NCBI GenBank assembly: GCA_021775755.1
Contig: JAJFHE010000038.1
Span: 1 to 64,000, forward strand
Direction of reading: 5' to 3'
DNA from: Hyphomicrobiales bacterium
Lineage (GTDB): Bacteria > Pseudomonadota > Alphaproteobacteria > Rhizobiales > JAJFHB01
Length of the DNA: 64,000 bases
Below the pieces are notes generated by a model. The model saw nothing but the letters and a program-made list of their open reading frames with translations, was not told the DNA's origin and made no database searches. Shown piece after piece: positions 27,123-36,691 of the stretch (position 1 is the stretch's first letter; each line of letters starts with the position of its first letter). The translations under genes and the position numbers were made by a program.

Positions 27123-30044
27123 ATGCGATGGTTTGTGACGTTGTCTATCGTTTTCTTTGGACTTTTTCTGATCGCACCGGCAAATGCTGTCGAGCGCCGC
27201 GTTGCGCTTGTCATGGGCAATGCCGGTTACACGGACACCGCTGAACTTGCCAACACGGTCAACGATGCCAAGGCCGTGGCGGCGCAACTTGAAAAACTCG
27301 GTTTTGAGGTTCTGCTGGCCATTGACAAGGACCACCGCAGCGCCATTGCGGTAATCGACGAATTCAGCCGTGCGATGCGCGGTGCCGATCTCGCCATGCT
27401 GTTTTACGCCGGCCACGGAATTCAGATTGGCGGCCAGAACTTCATGCTGCCGGTCGATGTCGATGTCTCCAGCGAGCGATCATTGCGCTATAGCGCCATC
27501 GATATCCAGGAAGTTGTGTCGGAGATGGAACGCAGCGCACGGGTTTCCGTGGCGGTGCTCGATGCCTGCCGCGACAATCCGTTCCTGGAGGCCTTGTCGC
27601 GCTCAAGTACCGGCACGCGTTCCGCGCAGGTTGAACGGGGTCTTGGCCCCATGCAGCTGTCAGGGCGCGGTGCGATCATCGCCTACGCCGCAGCCGCTGG
27701 TCAGACGGCAAGCGACGGTTCGGGCGACCACAGTCCCTACACAACCGCCCTGCTGGAAGAGATTTCCCAGGAGGGCATTGAAATCGGTCTCATGTTCCGC
27801 CGTGTTTCCGGCCGCGTGATCGACGCGACCGATGGCGTGCAACGTCCCGAACTGCTGGTGCGGCTGGTCGATGAGGTTTACCTCAAACCGTCGGCCGAAC
27901 TGGTCGCCGCGGCCGGCGAACAACCGCCGGCGCAGGGCACCGCGGCCGAAGCGGCTGGGTCAACCGGCGAACAGCCGGAGGTAACGGCGCCTGCAACGCA
28001 AACGGCGGTTGACACTCAAAGTGCAGAACAGGGTGGACAGCAGCAGGTCGGCGAACAACAGGGCGGCGAAGTACAGGTCGCAGCCGTCGTTGAAACTGCC
28101 GCCGAATCCATTGCCGATGGCCGCTCAGCCCGCCGTGAAGGCTTTTTTGGCGATCGCGCCATCTACCGGCCGGCGTGGACCGATACGGTCGCCGTACCGC
28201 GTGCGCCTGACTGGACGCCGGGCTCCGCCGCGGAGCTTGAAGAAGCGCATGGCAATGACACCTACGGCACCGGGCAGTTGATCCCGCTTGCTGCCGTTGT
28301 CGAATCGCGCATTACGCCGCGCGGCGACAAGGACTGGTACCGGATCTTCGTGCCGATTGCCGGAGAATTGCGTTTGACGGTCGATGCCGCACCGGAAAAC
28401 ATTGACCTCTTTGCCAGGGTCTGGAGCACGAACCGTCAGGTCGTGCGCGACTGGCAGGGCGCAGGGCGCGCCGGTGGAGCGCTTGACGTCGGCTTTGCCC
28501 TTCCGGAGCCGGGCGAGTATCGCGTCGAGGTTTCCGATGGCCGCAGCGATGCTGAAAGTCCTGCCCCCTTCGACCTTCGCTTCGATTATCTGCCCGCCAA
28601 CGATCCGATGGAGCCCAACAACAATCGGACAACTGCGCAGCCGCTGCCGCTGCCGGCAAAGTTCGATGCGAGCGTCTACCCGCGCGGCGACGCCGACTGG
28701 TTCCGAATTTTCGTTGCCGAACCGGGCCTGCTCACCGTTATTGCAGAACATGTTCCGGAGAACTTGGACATATCCATGCGGCTCTGGAACCTCGACGGTA
28801 CGGTTGTGAAGGACTGGGCATCGCCCGGGCGAGCCGGCGGCGACACGGTGCTTGATGTGGAAGTTGCGATCCCCGGCGTTTATGTGATCGAACTGGTTGA
28901 CGGTCGGAGCGACGCCGGCAGTGTCGAAACGTTTTCCGTGTCAGCCCTGTTCCGTCCGGTGGAAGATGTGGCGGAACCGAACAACAGCTTCGGCACATCG
29001 GCCGCCACCGCCCGCAGCGCCGAACAGCAACTGGCGATCTTCCCGCGCGGCGATACCGACTGGCTGCATGTGGACGTTGATCATCCCGGCGAACTCAGCA
29101 TGCTGATCACGAATTCGCCGGAGGATCTGGACCTTCACGTGCGGGTGTGGAATGCCGAGAAAACGGTTGTCAGAGACTGGATAGGCCCGTTGCGCAAAGG
29201 CGGAGACGTGGAAGCGTTTGTGGATTTGCCAAAGGCTGGACGCTATTTCATAGAAATTGTGGATGGACGCTCGGATGCATCGAGCCCCGATCTGTTCGAT
29301 CTCGCAATGACCTTCGTGCCGCAACCCGATCAGCACGAGCCCAACAACTCGATGGCGGCTGCCGCCCAGCTGACACCCGGCGGACAGATCCTGTTCAATA
29401 TTCTGCCGCGCGGCGATACGGACTGGTTCCGTGTCGATGTTGCAAGCGGCGGTGAACTGGCAATCTTCCTCGATGATGGTCCCGACAATCTCGATCTTCA
29501 TTACCGGGTGTGGAATGCCGAGCGCCAGGTCATCCGCGACTGGGTTGCGCCTTATCGCAAGGGCGGCCTGACGGAGGGCTTTGCCGACCTGCCGAGCGCA
29601 GGCACCTACTATATCGAGCTGACGGACGGCCGCAGCGATGACCGTTCCATTGTGCACGCCACCATGAAAACGGTGTTTACGCCGGCATATGATCGGCTTG
29701 AGCCGAACAATACGTTCGGCACGGCGCGTCCGGTTGAGGTCGGCACCACGCGGATGTCGTACATTCTGCCGCGCGGCGATACGGACTGGTATCTGCTCGA
29801 AGCGCCGCGTGCAGGTGCGTTTCTGATCACGGTCGATCAGGTCGACAAGGAGCTCGATATCCACGTTCGTATCTGGGACGCCGAAGGTGCTGCCTCCAGC
29901 TGGGTCGGTCCGCCGCGTCCAGGCGGTGTCACCGAAGCGCGCCTGCCGATTTCGGGTCCGGGCCGCTACCGGCTTGAAATCACCGATGGCCGTAGCGACG
30001 CACGCTCCGCCACGCCCTTCAGGGTGCATGTGGGTTTCGAGTAG
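27123..30044 (+). CDS. Exported caspase-like protease with five beta-domain repeats
   Basis: 973 aa. Signal peptide (residues 1-22), then a peptidase C14 caspase-like domain (about 23-260) with the His-Cys dyad: His98 in FYAGHGIQIGG and Cys149 in LDACRDNPF. A Gln/Ala/Glu-rich linker (about 265-350) leads to five copies of a beta domain of the bacterial pre-peptidase C-terminal type, each with PRGDxDW, a xVWxxxxxVxxDW segment and a xDGRSDxxS end. The copies are spaced exactly 121 residues. Likely periplasmic or secreted; prokaryotic caspases cleave after basic residues and often act in stress or death pathways. Convergent with a DUF900 hydrolase gene across a shared hairpin. Confidence 0.88.
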   Translation: MRWFVTLSIVFFGLFLIAPANAVERRVALVMGNAGYTDTAELANTVNDAKAVAAQLEKLGFEVLLAIDKDHRSAIAVIDEFSRAMRGADLAMLFYAGHGIQIGGQNFMLPVDVDVSSERSLRYSAIDIQEVVSEMERSARVSVAVLDACRDNPFLEALSRSSTGTRSAQVERGLGPMQLSGRGAIIAYAAAAGQTASDGSGDHSPYTTALLEEISQEGIEIGLMFRRVSGRVIDATDGVQRPELLVRLVDEVYLKPSAELVAAAGEQPPAQGTAAEAAGSTGEQPEVTAPATQTAVDTQSAEQGGQQQVGEQQGGEVQVAAVVETAAESIADGRSARREGFFGDRAIYRPAWTDTVAVPRAPDWTPGSAAELEEAHGNDTYGTGQLIPLAAVVESRITPRGDKDWYRIFVPIAGELRLTVDAAPENIDLFARVWSTNRQVVRDWQGAGRAGGALDVGFALPEPGEYRVEVSDGRSDAESPAPFDLRFDYLPANDPMEPNNNRTTAQPLPLPAKFDASVYPRGDADWFRIFVAEPGLLTVIAEHVPENLDISMRLWNLDGTVVKDWASPGRAGGDTVLDVEVAIPGVYVIELVDGRSDAGSVETFSVSALFRPVEDVAEPNNSFGTSAATARSAEQQLAIFPRGDTDWLHVDVDHPGELSMLITNSPEDLDLHVRVWNAEKTVVRDWIGPLRKGGDVEAFVDLPKAGRYFIEIVDGRSDASSPDLFDLAMTFVPQPDQHEPNNSMAAAAQLTPGGQILFNILPRGDTDWFRVDVASGGELAIFLDDGPDNLDLHYRVWNAERQVIRDWVAPYRKGGLTEGFADLPSAGTYYIELTDGRSDDRSIVHATMKTVFTPAYDRLEPNNTFGTARPVEVGTTRMSYILPRGDTDWYLLEAPRAGAFLITVDQVDKELDIHVRIWDAEGAASSWVGPPRPGGVTEARLPISGPGRYRLEITDGRSDARSATPFRVHVGFE
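28317..30041 (+). repeat. Five in-frame 363-bp repeat units in the caspase gene
   Basis: The codon for Pro of PRGD(x)DW begins at 28317, 28680, 29043, 29406 and 29769, each exactly 363 bp after the last. The units are diverged in sequence except at the motif positions, yet no insertion or deletion has shifted the period. Confidence 0.92.
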
Positions 30045-30057
30045 AGTTCAAGTTCAG

Positions 30058-30093
30058 GAGCGACCGGTTTTCCCCGAAGAGAACCGGTCGCTC
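30058..30093. terminator. Bidirectional terminator between convergent genes
   Basis: GAGCGACCGGTT (30058-30069) is the exact complement of AACCGGTCGCTC (30082-30093) with a 12-nt loop. It fills the 50-bp gap between the caspase gene and the DUF900 gene, so it probably ends both transcripts. Confidence 0.8.
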
Positions 30094-30094
30094 T

Positions 30095-31891
30095 TCAACG
30101 GCGGAACACCCGCTTCAGCATGTCCGCGATGGCGCGCCATTCGGCGGCCCGGTTTTCATCGCCGCCCAGGCGCTGCAGCATTTGCCTTGCCACATCGAGA
30201 GCCGCCGCGCCATCATTGCGCGCCAGCGTCAGCGCGGACAGCGTAACACCGCCGTTGCAGGCGCGCGGATCGAACATCCAGTGACGACCGTTGGCGACCG
30301 ATGCCTCAGTCATACCGCAACGCAGCTCGGGCGGCGTATCGCGCCAGAACAGCCACAAGATATCGGACAGCGCCGAGGTCGAGCTTGCAAAGTAGCTGTG
30401 GCCCAGCATGTCTTCGCCAAGCACCGTCATATCGATGGAATCAATTTCTTCCGTGACCAGAATATCCGCTCCTGCCTGGCCGGCGCGCGGCGCTTCGCCA
30501 TGCAGGGTGCGAGATGCGCTCAAGGCCAGATCCTGCTCCGATGCATAAAGCGTCAGCCGCCGTGCGACCGGGCGGATGCGCTGTAACATGTCGGCAAACA
30601 GCCCGGCGTCTTCATCCGGCGCGGTAAACACGACCTGATCGAACAGGGGTTCTGTTTTGCCCGCCGCCGAATGTTCGACCGAGATCAGCTCCAACGCGTC
30701 AAGCAGGGCGCGGTTGCCCATGGAGTGGGCGATGATGTGCACACGCTCGGCGCCGGAGCGCCGGGTCACATCCTTGAGTACCGACATCAGACGACGTCCG
30801 CCGAGACGCACCACCGCCTCGTCGGAGATGTAGCTGAACGGGCTGCCGCGCGACGGCCACGAATAAAGCAGCGGCGCGCCCTCGAAATTAAGGTCGTACG
30901 CAATCTGTGCCGCTCGCCGCGCCGCCTTGTCGAAGGTAACATTGTAGCCGTGGATAAAGACGAAGGCCTCTTTGGCTGCACGCTCGGACAGTGCCTCGCG
31001 CATCTGCGCGTACATTTCATCGCCGCTCAACGTCTCAAGCCGCATGATTACGATGTGGCGTTCCGGATTTTCCGACCATTCGACGCGCAAAAGCGAGGGC
31101 GCTTCTATTTCGCCGGGTTTGTGCGTACGCGGTACGGTGACGTCGAGAACGCCATAGCCAAGCTCGCCGCGCTCGCCGCCATAGAAATCGTTCGGCCTTA
31201 ACGAACCGGTCCGGGCCCTGTCGGTTGCATAGAAAACCTGGACGGTCGCATAGCTCTTCTGCGTTGCGCCTTCGAACGCGGTTTCCGCAATGACGCCGCG
31301 CGTGCGTTTCTCATAAGCCGGATCGGCACAGCGGGTTTCGGTATCCGCGCTCAGTTCGGCGAGCCGCCCGGAGACCTGAGCGTGACCCCGCTCGCCATGC
31401 AGTTCGGCAAGCCGTGCCAGGGCACCATTGAAGAAGTCCGCAGCGCAGTCCTGATAACGCCGGTCGATGGCGAGTGCATCCTCATAGTGAGAGATCGCCG
31501 CATCGAGGTTGCCCGCTGCCGCGTGCGCGGAACCCGCCGCGTCGTGCACGCGCGCCAGTTCCGGCGACGTCGGGCCGCGCAACCTGCCTAGCAGGTCTGT
31601 CAGAATGGAAAGGGCTTCTCCTGCCTCGGTATGCCGGTTTTCTGCAATGTAGAGCTCGGCGACTTCCTCAATTAGGGCGGCTGTACGCTCAGGATCGCCG
31701 GTAATACTTTGCGCGACCATCTCCTCAAGCACCAAGATGGCGCGTGTGCGATTACCTGCGGCGACCAGTTCGCGCACCTCGTTAAACCGGATGATGTCGG
31801 CAGTGGTGACCGCGGAGGCGGGGGGAGAGGATAGCATCAACAAGCACGCGGCGAGAGCGGTCCACAGCAGATTCCGATAGTTTGGAGCCAT
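30095..31891 (-). CDS. DUF900 alpha/beta hydrolase with TPR-like N-terminus
   Basis: 598 aa. Signal peptide (residues 1-27), then helical TPR-like repeats to about residue 180 (AAGNLDAAISHYEDALAID), then a DUF900-type alpha/beta hydrolase: VQVFYATDRAR at its start, the oxyanion segment FIHGYNVTF and the nucleophile elbow AHSMGN with Ser390. Such proteins are predicted esterases or lipases, here exported or membrane-attached. Convergent with the caspase-like gene. The substrate is unknown; the TPR part suggests recruitment by a partner protein. Confidence 0.82.
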   Translation of the reverse strand: MAPNYRNLLWTALAACLLMLSSPPASAVTTADIIRFNEVRELVAAGNRTRAILVLEEMVAQSITGDPERTAALIEEVAELYIAENRHTEAGEALSILTDLLGRLRGPTSPELARVHDAAGSAHAAAGNLDAAISHYEDALAIDRRYQDCAADFFNGALARLAELHGERGHAQVSGRLAELSADTETRCADPAYEKRTRGVIAETAFEGATQKSYATVQVFYATDRARTGSLRPNDFYGGERGELGYGVLDVTVPRTHKPGEIEAPSLLRVEWSENPERHIVIMRLETLSGDEMYAQMREALSERAAKEAFVFIHGYNVTFDKAARRAAQIAYDLNFEGAPLLYSWPSRGSPFSYISDEAVVRLGGRRLMSVLKDVTRRSGAERVHIIAHSMGNRALLDALELISVEHSAAGKTEPLFDQVVFTAPDEDAGLFADMLQRIRPVARRLTLYASEQDLALSASRTLHGEAPRAGQAGADILVTEEIDSIDMTVLGEDMLGHSYFASSTSALSDILWLFWRDTPPELRCGMTEASVANGRHWMFDPRACNGGVTLSALTLARNDGAAALDVARQMLQRLGGDENRAAEWRAIADMLKRVFRR

Positions 31892-32085
31892 GACAGTCGT
31901 CCCTTTCTGTCGTTGTCCCAGACCAGCCCGTGTTGCCGCACAAGAACGATACTAGCCGTTTTCTCCATCGTGTTGAACCGCGCACGTTCGCCTGAAACCA
32001 AGTGCCGCATCATGACTTGCCATGCGACCCCCGCCATGCTGACGTTGCGCTCAGACCAAGGGCTGCCAGTATCAAGGAGAAAACC

Positions 32086-33012
32086 ATGGTGCATGCACTG
32101 GCCGACGCCGAAAATCCGTTCAGTGAGGGCGCTGCTTATGTCCACGGCGACTACTGCCCGATTGGCGAAGCGCGCATACCCCTCACCGATCTGGGCTTTG
32201 TGCGTTCCGATGTGACCTACGATGTTGTGCATGTCTGGAACGGGCGCTTCTTCCGCCTTAACGATCATCTCGACCGCTTCGAGGCGTCATGTGAGAAAAT
32301 GCGCTTTTCAATCGGCCTGTCGCGCGGCGAAATTGTGGAAATGCTGCATCGGATCGTGGCGCTGTCGGGTCTGCGTGAGGCCTACGTCAACTTCATGGCT
32401 TCTCGCGGCGCGTTCGAGCCAGGCTCGCGCGATCCGCTGTTGTGCACCAACAAACTCTATGCCTTTGCCGCGCCGTTTGTCTGGATCACACAGCCGGAGG
32501 AGCAGGAAACGGGGATCGATCTGTTGGTCTCGTCGACGCCGCGCATTCCCATGGCGAGCGTCGATCAGACGGTGAAAAACTATCACTGGGCCGATTTGAC
32601 GAAGTCGATCATTGAAGCGAACGAGCGCGGTGCGCGGCTGCCTGTTCTGCTGGATGTAGATGGAAACGTTGCGGAGGGGCCAGGCTTCAATATCTTCATG
32701 TGCAAGGATGGCGTGCTCTATACGCCCGACACCGGCGTGTTGCATGGCATCAGCCGGAAAACCGTGCTCGAGCTCGCAGATACCTTGAATGTCGAAACCC
32801 GGGTTGTGCAGGTTCCCGAGGCGACACTGCGTGGCGCCGACGAAGTGTTCTTGAGTTCGACCGCCGGCGGCGTTATGCCGGTGCGGTCGCTCGACCAGGT
32901 GCCGCTCGGGGATGGTACGCCGGGCCCTCTTTCAATGCGAATGCGCCAGCTCTACTGGGAGGCGCATGACGATCCGAAGCATTCCGAGGCCGTGCGCTAC
33001 GATTGCGTCTGA
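32086..33012 (+). CDS. Class IV PLP aminotransferase (BCAT/D-amino acid/(R)-amine type)
   Basis: 308 aa, the fold-type IV length. The PLP-binding Lys is in TVKNYHWADL; phosphate-cup and turn segments appear as EGPGFNIFM and GISRKTVLEL. DVVHVWNGRFFRLNDHLDRF marks the N-terminal domain. Family members include branched-chain and D-amino acid aminotransferases and (R)-amine transaminases; the YHW variant after the lysine leaves the substrate open. The start at 32086 has AAGGAGA 5 nt upstream; in-frame sequence further upstream lacks support. Followed by an asparaginase gene, suggesting an amino-nitrogen role. Confidence 0.88.
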   Translation: MVHALADAENPFSEGAAYVHGDYCPIGEARIPLTDLGFVRSDVTYDVVHVWNGRFFRLNDHLDRFEASCEKMRFSIGLSRGEIVEMLHRIVALSGLREAYVNFMASRGAFEPGSRDPLLCTNKLYAFAAPFVWITQPEEQETGIDLLVSSTPRIPMASVDQTVKNYHWADLTKSIIEANERGARLPVLLDVDGNVAEGPGFNIFMCKDGVLYTPDTGVLHGISRKTVLELADTLNVETRVVQVPEATLRGADEVFLSSTAGGVMPVRSLDQVPLGDGTPGPLSMRMRQLYWEAHDDPKHSEAVRYDCV

Positions 33013-33047
33013 GCTCACGGCCCGACCCAACCCGATCTGGAGCGCAC

Positions 33048-34067
33048 ATGGGCAATCCCGTTGTTGTTGAAGTCACGCGTGGATCGCACGTCGAGAGCCG
33101 GCACCGCGGTGCGTTCGTTGTCTGCGATGCGGGCGGGCGCGTGCTTGCCAACGCGGGCGATGCTGGGGAACCGGTGTTCCCGCGCTCGGCGATCAAAGTG
33201 TTTCAGGCGCTTCCACTCGTCGTCACGGGCGCGGCCGACGCCTACGGATTTACCGATGCAGAACTTGCCCTTGCCTGCGCCTCGCATGGCGGCGAGCCGG
33301 CGCATGTGGAGGGTGCGCGGCGCATGCTGGAGAAGGTTGGATTGAACGAAGCCGACCTTGAATGCGGTGCTCACTGGCCGACATGGCCGAAAGCGTCACA
33401 GGAGCTCGGCCACACACAGCCGAACGCCCTGCACAATAACTGCTCGGGCAAACACACCGGTATGCTGGCGCTGGCCCGGCATCTTGGCGTGCCGACATCG
33501 GGTTACGTGGACCACGGACACGAGGTGCAGGCGCGCATGGCGGAGGCCATCGGGTCACTGTGCGAGTACGATATCGCCACCGCGCCGTGGGGTGTCGATG
33601 GGTGTTCCGTTCCAACCTGGGCGGTACCGTTGCAGCATCTGGCGCTTGGATTTGCCCGGTGCTGCACGGCCGGTGCGCTGGCGGACGAGGAGGGTGCGGC
33701 TGCACGTAGACTGCTCAGCGCCTCGGCAGCACACCCTCATATGGTGGCGGGAACCAGACGGTTCTGCACCGGCATTATGAAGCGAGTGCCGCGGGTCTAT
33801 GCGAAAACCGGAGCGGAAGGCGTCTACTGCGGATGCGTGCCGCATCTGGGCCTGGGCATCGCGCTCAAATGCGGTGACGGTGGGACACGCGCGGCGGAGT
33901 GCATGATGGCACACATTCTTGAATGCCTGCCGGGCTTTGCCGAAGCCGAAACACGCACATTCCACGCATTCGCCCACCGTCCGGTCAGAACGCGCAAGGG
34001 TGTAGAGGTGGGAACTATCCGTCCGGTTATGGGGCCGTTCGAAGATATCCGGACGGTAGCGGTGTAG
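33048..34067 (+). CDS. L-asparaginase, Rhizobium etli AnsA type (asparaginase II family)
   Basis: 339 aa. Hydrolyses asparagine to aspartate and ammonia. This family is unrelated to the E. coli enzymes and uses a Ser-Lys pair with a nearby zinc site in its rhizobial member. Counterparts here: Ser47 and Lys50 in PRSAIK, Ser79 in CASHGGE, and zinc-type ligands Cys132 and Lys135 in NNCSGKHTG plus Cys186 in VDGCSVPTW. The ATG at 33048 is preceded by GGAG. Lies 35 bp after the aminotransferase gene, probably in the same operon. Confidence 0.92.
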   Translation: MGNPVVVEVTRGSHVESRHRGAFVVCDAGGRVLANAGDAGEPVFPRSAIKVFQALPLVVTGAADAYGFTDAELALACASHGGEPAHVEGARRMLEKVGLNEADLECGAHWPTWPKASQELGHTQPNALHNNCSGKHTGMLALARHLGVPTSGYVDHGHEVQARMAEAIGSLCEYDIATAPWGVDGCSVPTWAVPLQHLALGFARCCTAGALADEEGAAARRLLSASAAHPHMVAGTRRFCTGIMKRVPRVYAKTGAEGVYCGCVPHLGLGIALKCGDGGTRAAECMMAHILECLPGFAEAETRTFHAFAHRPVRTRKGVEVGTIRPVMGPFEDIRTVAV

Positions 34068-34084
34068 GGCCGAGCAGTACCGTC

Positions 34085-35434
34085 TCAGGTTGCCCTGTTG
34101 CCGGTCGATGTGACGTTGGGCGGTACGTCGACGCCGTCGCGTGCGAAATCACCCGTCACGAGTTTCTCCCAGTCAAAGCCCAGAAGGGCGCCTTGAACGG
34201 CACCCGAAACCAGATTGTTGGCAATGATCGCGGATCCCGCGCCTTCGCTGACGGAGACACCGATGCCCATGCCGCAATTGCGGATGATGTTTCCGGTTGC
34301 GGAGACATCGCGCATGAAATGACCCCAGCCAAGTCCGATGCCGCAGCGCGGCGCGTTTTCAATCACATTGCCGTCGATAAGCGTGTCGGCTTCCGCCGAA
34401 ATGCCGACACCGCGCTGGTCAACCTCGCCCTCGCGCACGAACAGGTCGCGGACGATATTGTTGGCACACACCGCCAGGCGCCCGCCTTCATTGAAGTTGG
34501 TGATCGATATGCCGCTTGCCGAGGTCTCAACGATGTTGTCGGTAATGATGGCGCCCTCAAAGCCGAACTCCGCATAAAGCGCCACTTCGCCGAGGCGGGC
34601 GCATGAGTTGCCGGTGATCTGGCATGCGGAGCCCGCGTTGGAGCGCACCGCGGTAAAGGCGCAATCGGTGATGCGGTTGCGCGCCGCAATCACGTTGCCG
34701 GCGCGGAAAATATTGATGCCGTTGCCATTTTGACCCGAGCCGCCATCGGCCGCCCCGATGCGCTCGATCCGGTTGTCGGATACGATCGTGCCGTCTTCAC
34801 CCTCTTCGGATCGCCAGACGAGAATGCCGTTATTGTCGCAATCGCGCACATGATTGCCGGTGATGCGGAGCCCTGTGGCATCGATCGAGAATATCCCCGC
34901 CTTCTTTGCGCCCGCGATCTCGCAGCGTTCGACAAGCCCACCGACGGTGTCGAGCGCGAGTGCGGTTCCGGGGCAGTTCAGGAGACGGCAGTCGGCAAGG
35001 TGGACGTGCGGAACCTGCGCAAGCGCAAGGAGGCGGTCTGCCTCAGGGGCCATTTGAGACCCATCGATGGTAATGCCGGTGAGACTAACCGTGTCGGTGC
35101 CGGCGATACGTAAGGCAGGGCCTCCGCCAACGGGCTCGAGGACGGATGCGCCGGAAAGACCCGCCAGATGCACCGGCGCATCCAGTTCCAGCGTCTGAAC
35201 ACCGTAGCGCCCGGCAGGGACATAAAGCGTTGCCCCGTTGCTTCGGGCCTCGCGCAGCGCTTCCATCAGGGAAGCGGTCTGGTCGGTGCCGGTGTTCGCG
35301 GCAACGCCCAGGTCATGAGCGTTGATCATGGCGCCGGCAGATGGCATCGCGGCGCCGGCCGGCGAGGCCGCCAATGCAGCACCTGCGCCGGCAAAGCCGG
35401 CGGTTCCGATAAAGCTTCGGCGCGTGATGGACAT
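34085..35434 (-). CDS. TIGR03808-type Tat-exported beta-helix protein
   Basis: 449 aa. Strong twin-arginine signal (TRRSFIGTAGFAG), then a right-handed parallel beta-helix made of short repeats with xITGNxxRDCxxNGI and IIADNIV-like rungs. Matches the Tat-translocated repetitive protein family found mainly in Rhizobiales, whose function is unknown. No catalytic motif is evident, although pectin-lyase-like helices are often carbohydrate-binding. Convergent with the asparaginase gene, with an 18-bp gap. Confidence 0.88.
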   Translation of the reverse strand: MSITRRSFIGTAGFAGAGAALAASPAGAAMPSAGAMINAHDLGVAANTGTDQTASLMEALREARSNGATLYVPAGRYGVQTLELDAPVHLAGLSGASVLEPVGGGPALRIAGTDTVSLTGITIDGSQMAPEADRLLALAQVPHVHLADCRLLNCPGTALALDTVGGLVERCEIAGAKKAGIFSIDATGLRITGNHVRDCDNNGILVWRSEEGEDGTIVSDNRIERIGAADGGSGQNGNGINIFRAGNVIAARNRITDCAFTAVRSNAGSACQITGNSCARLGEVALYAEFGFEGAIITDNIVETSASGISITNFNEGGRLAVCANNIVRDLFVREGEVDQRGVGISAEADTLIDGNVIENAPRCGIGLGWGHFMRDVSATGNIIRNCGMGIGVSVSEGAGSAIIANNLVSGAVQGALLGFDWEKLVTGDFARDGVDVPPNVTSTGNRAT

Positions 35435-35514
35435 GTTTCACTCCGGTTCTGTCGCAATTCCGTTGGGAAACCACGCAAGTTCCGTGCCTTGCCCAAGGCT
35501 TGGTAAACCGGGCG

Positions 35515-36519
35515 TTAACGGGGATCTGGCGCGCCCGACCTGAGGAGGCTCATGATTTCGGCGACGGCGCTGACGGGTGTGACCTCGCCCGCCGCAACGC
35601 TGCGTTCCAGCTCCGGCAGACGTTTCTGGACGGCGGCATGATCGTTGAGCAGGTGGCGCAGCTGCTGATCGAGCATCGACCACATCCAGCGTACGGTCTG
35701 AGCTTTGCGTTTCGCCCCGAAAGCGCCGGCATCGCGCATGAACTCGCGGTGACGCAGAACTTCCGACCACAAGGTGTCGAGCTCAAGGTTTTCCTTGCCG
35801 CTCACCGTGATGACCGGTGGGAGCCACTCGCCCTGTGCCGGGGCGATAATGTGGAAGGCGGCCTTGTATTCCGCCGCGGCCTCCATGGCACGCTTGACGT
35901 TGTCGCCATCCGCTTTGTTGATGGCCACGAGATCGGCAATTTCAAGAACCCCCTTCTTGATGCCCTGCAGCTCGTCGCCCGCGCCAGGAAGCATCAGAAC
36001 GATGAACATGTCGACCATGTCCGCTACCGCGGTTTCCGACTGGCCGATGCCGACTGTCTCGACGATGACCACGTCGTAACCCGCCGCTTCGCACAGAAGC
36101 ATGGTTTCGCGTGTGCGCCGCGTTACTCCGCCAAGCGTGCCGGCGGACGGCGAGGGGCGGATGAACGCATTCGGGTCGACCGCAAGCCGCGTCATGCGTG
36201 TCTTGTCGCCAAGGATCGAGCCGCCCGAGCGCTGGCTCGTCGGGTCGACCGCAAGCACGGCGACCTTTTGGCCGTCGGCGGTGAGGTTGCAGCCGAGCGT
36301 GTCGATGGTCGTGCTTTTGCCGACGCCGGGGACACCTGTAATGCCGAGGCGGTGGGCCTTGCCGGTATGCGGCAGCAGTTGCGTCAGCAGTTCCTGTGCC
36401 CGCGCTTCGTGATCGAGGTGGCGGCTTTCAACCAGGGTGATGGCGCGGCCGAGCGTCGCGCGGTCGCCAGACAGCACGCCGACCGCAATCGCATCGACAT
36501 CTATGGATTTGACCGACAC
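35515..36519 (-). CDS. meaB: Methylmalonyl-CoA mutase-associated GTPase
   Basis: 334 aa. G3E-family GTPase that protects and reactivates adenosylcobalamin-dependent mutases. Walker A GVPGVGKST, switch region DPTSQRSGGSILGDKTRM, G3 ETVGIGQSE, and base-recognition NKAD are all present. GTG start at 36519. The mutase itself is not in the window. Transcribed leftward after a terminator that separates it from the DUF4332 gene. Confidence 0.95.
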   Translation of the reverse strand: MSVKSIDVDAIAVGVLSGDRATLGRAITLVESRHLDHEARAQELLTQLLPHTGKAHRLGITGVPGVGKSTTIDTLGCNLTADGQKVAVLAVDPTSQRSGGSILGDKTRMTRLAVDPNAFIRPSPSAGTLGGVTRRTRETMLLCEAAGYDVVIVETVGIGQSETAVADMVDMFIVLMLPGAGDELQGIKKGVLEIADLVAINKADGDNVKRAMEAAAEYKAAFHIIAPAQGEWLPPVITVSGKENLELDTLWSEVLRHREFMRDAGAFGAKRKAQTVRWMWSMLDQQLRHLLNDHAAVQKRLPELERSVAAGEVTPVSAVAEIMSLLRSGAPDPR

Positions 36520-36615
36520 CGGATTTCAGCTCCGCACGATTGCCCCAAACACGACCGCCCCAACGAACACCCCGTGTCTGCCAAATTTATCGGTTCAGGT
36601 CACGCTTAAACAGCG

Positions 36616-36644
36616 AGGGGGCGCATGATCGCCATGCACCCCCT
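36616..36644 (-). terminator. Terminator-like hairpin after DUF4332 gene
   Basis: On the minus strand the RNA AGGGGGUGCAUG pairs with CAUGCGCCCCCU over 12 bp with one U-G pair and a 5-nt loop. A short U-containing tail follows. It lies just downstream of the DUF4332 stop and before meaB. Confidence 0.65.
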
Positions 36645-36691
36645 TGCAATTTAAGGTCATCCCTTGTGCGCGCCAATGGCGCGGGACGATG

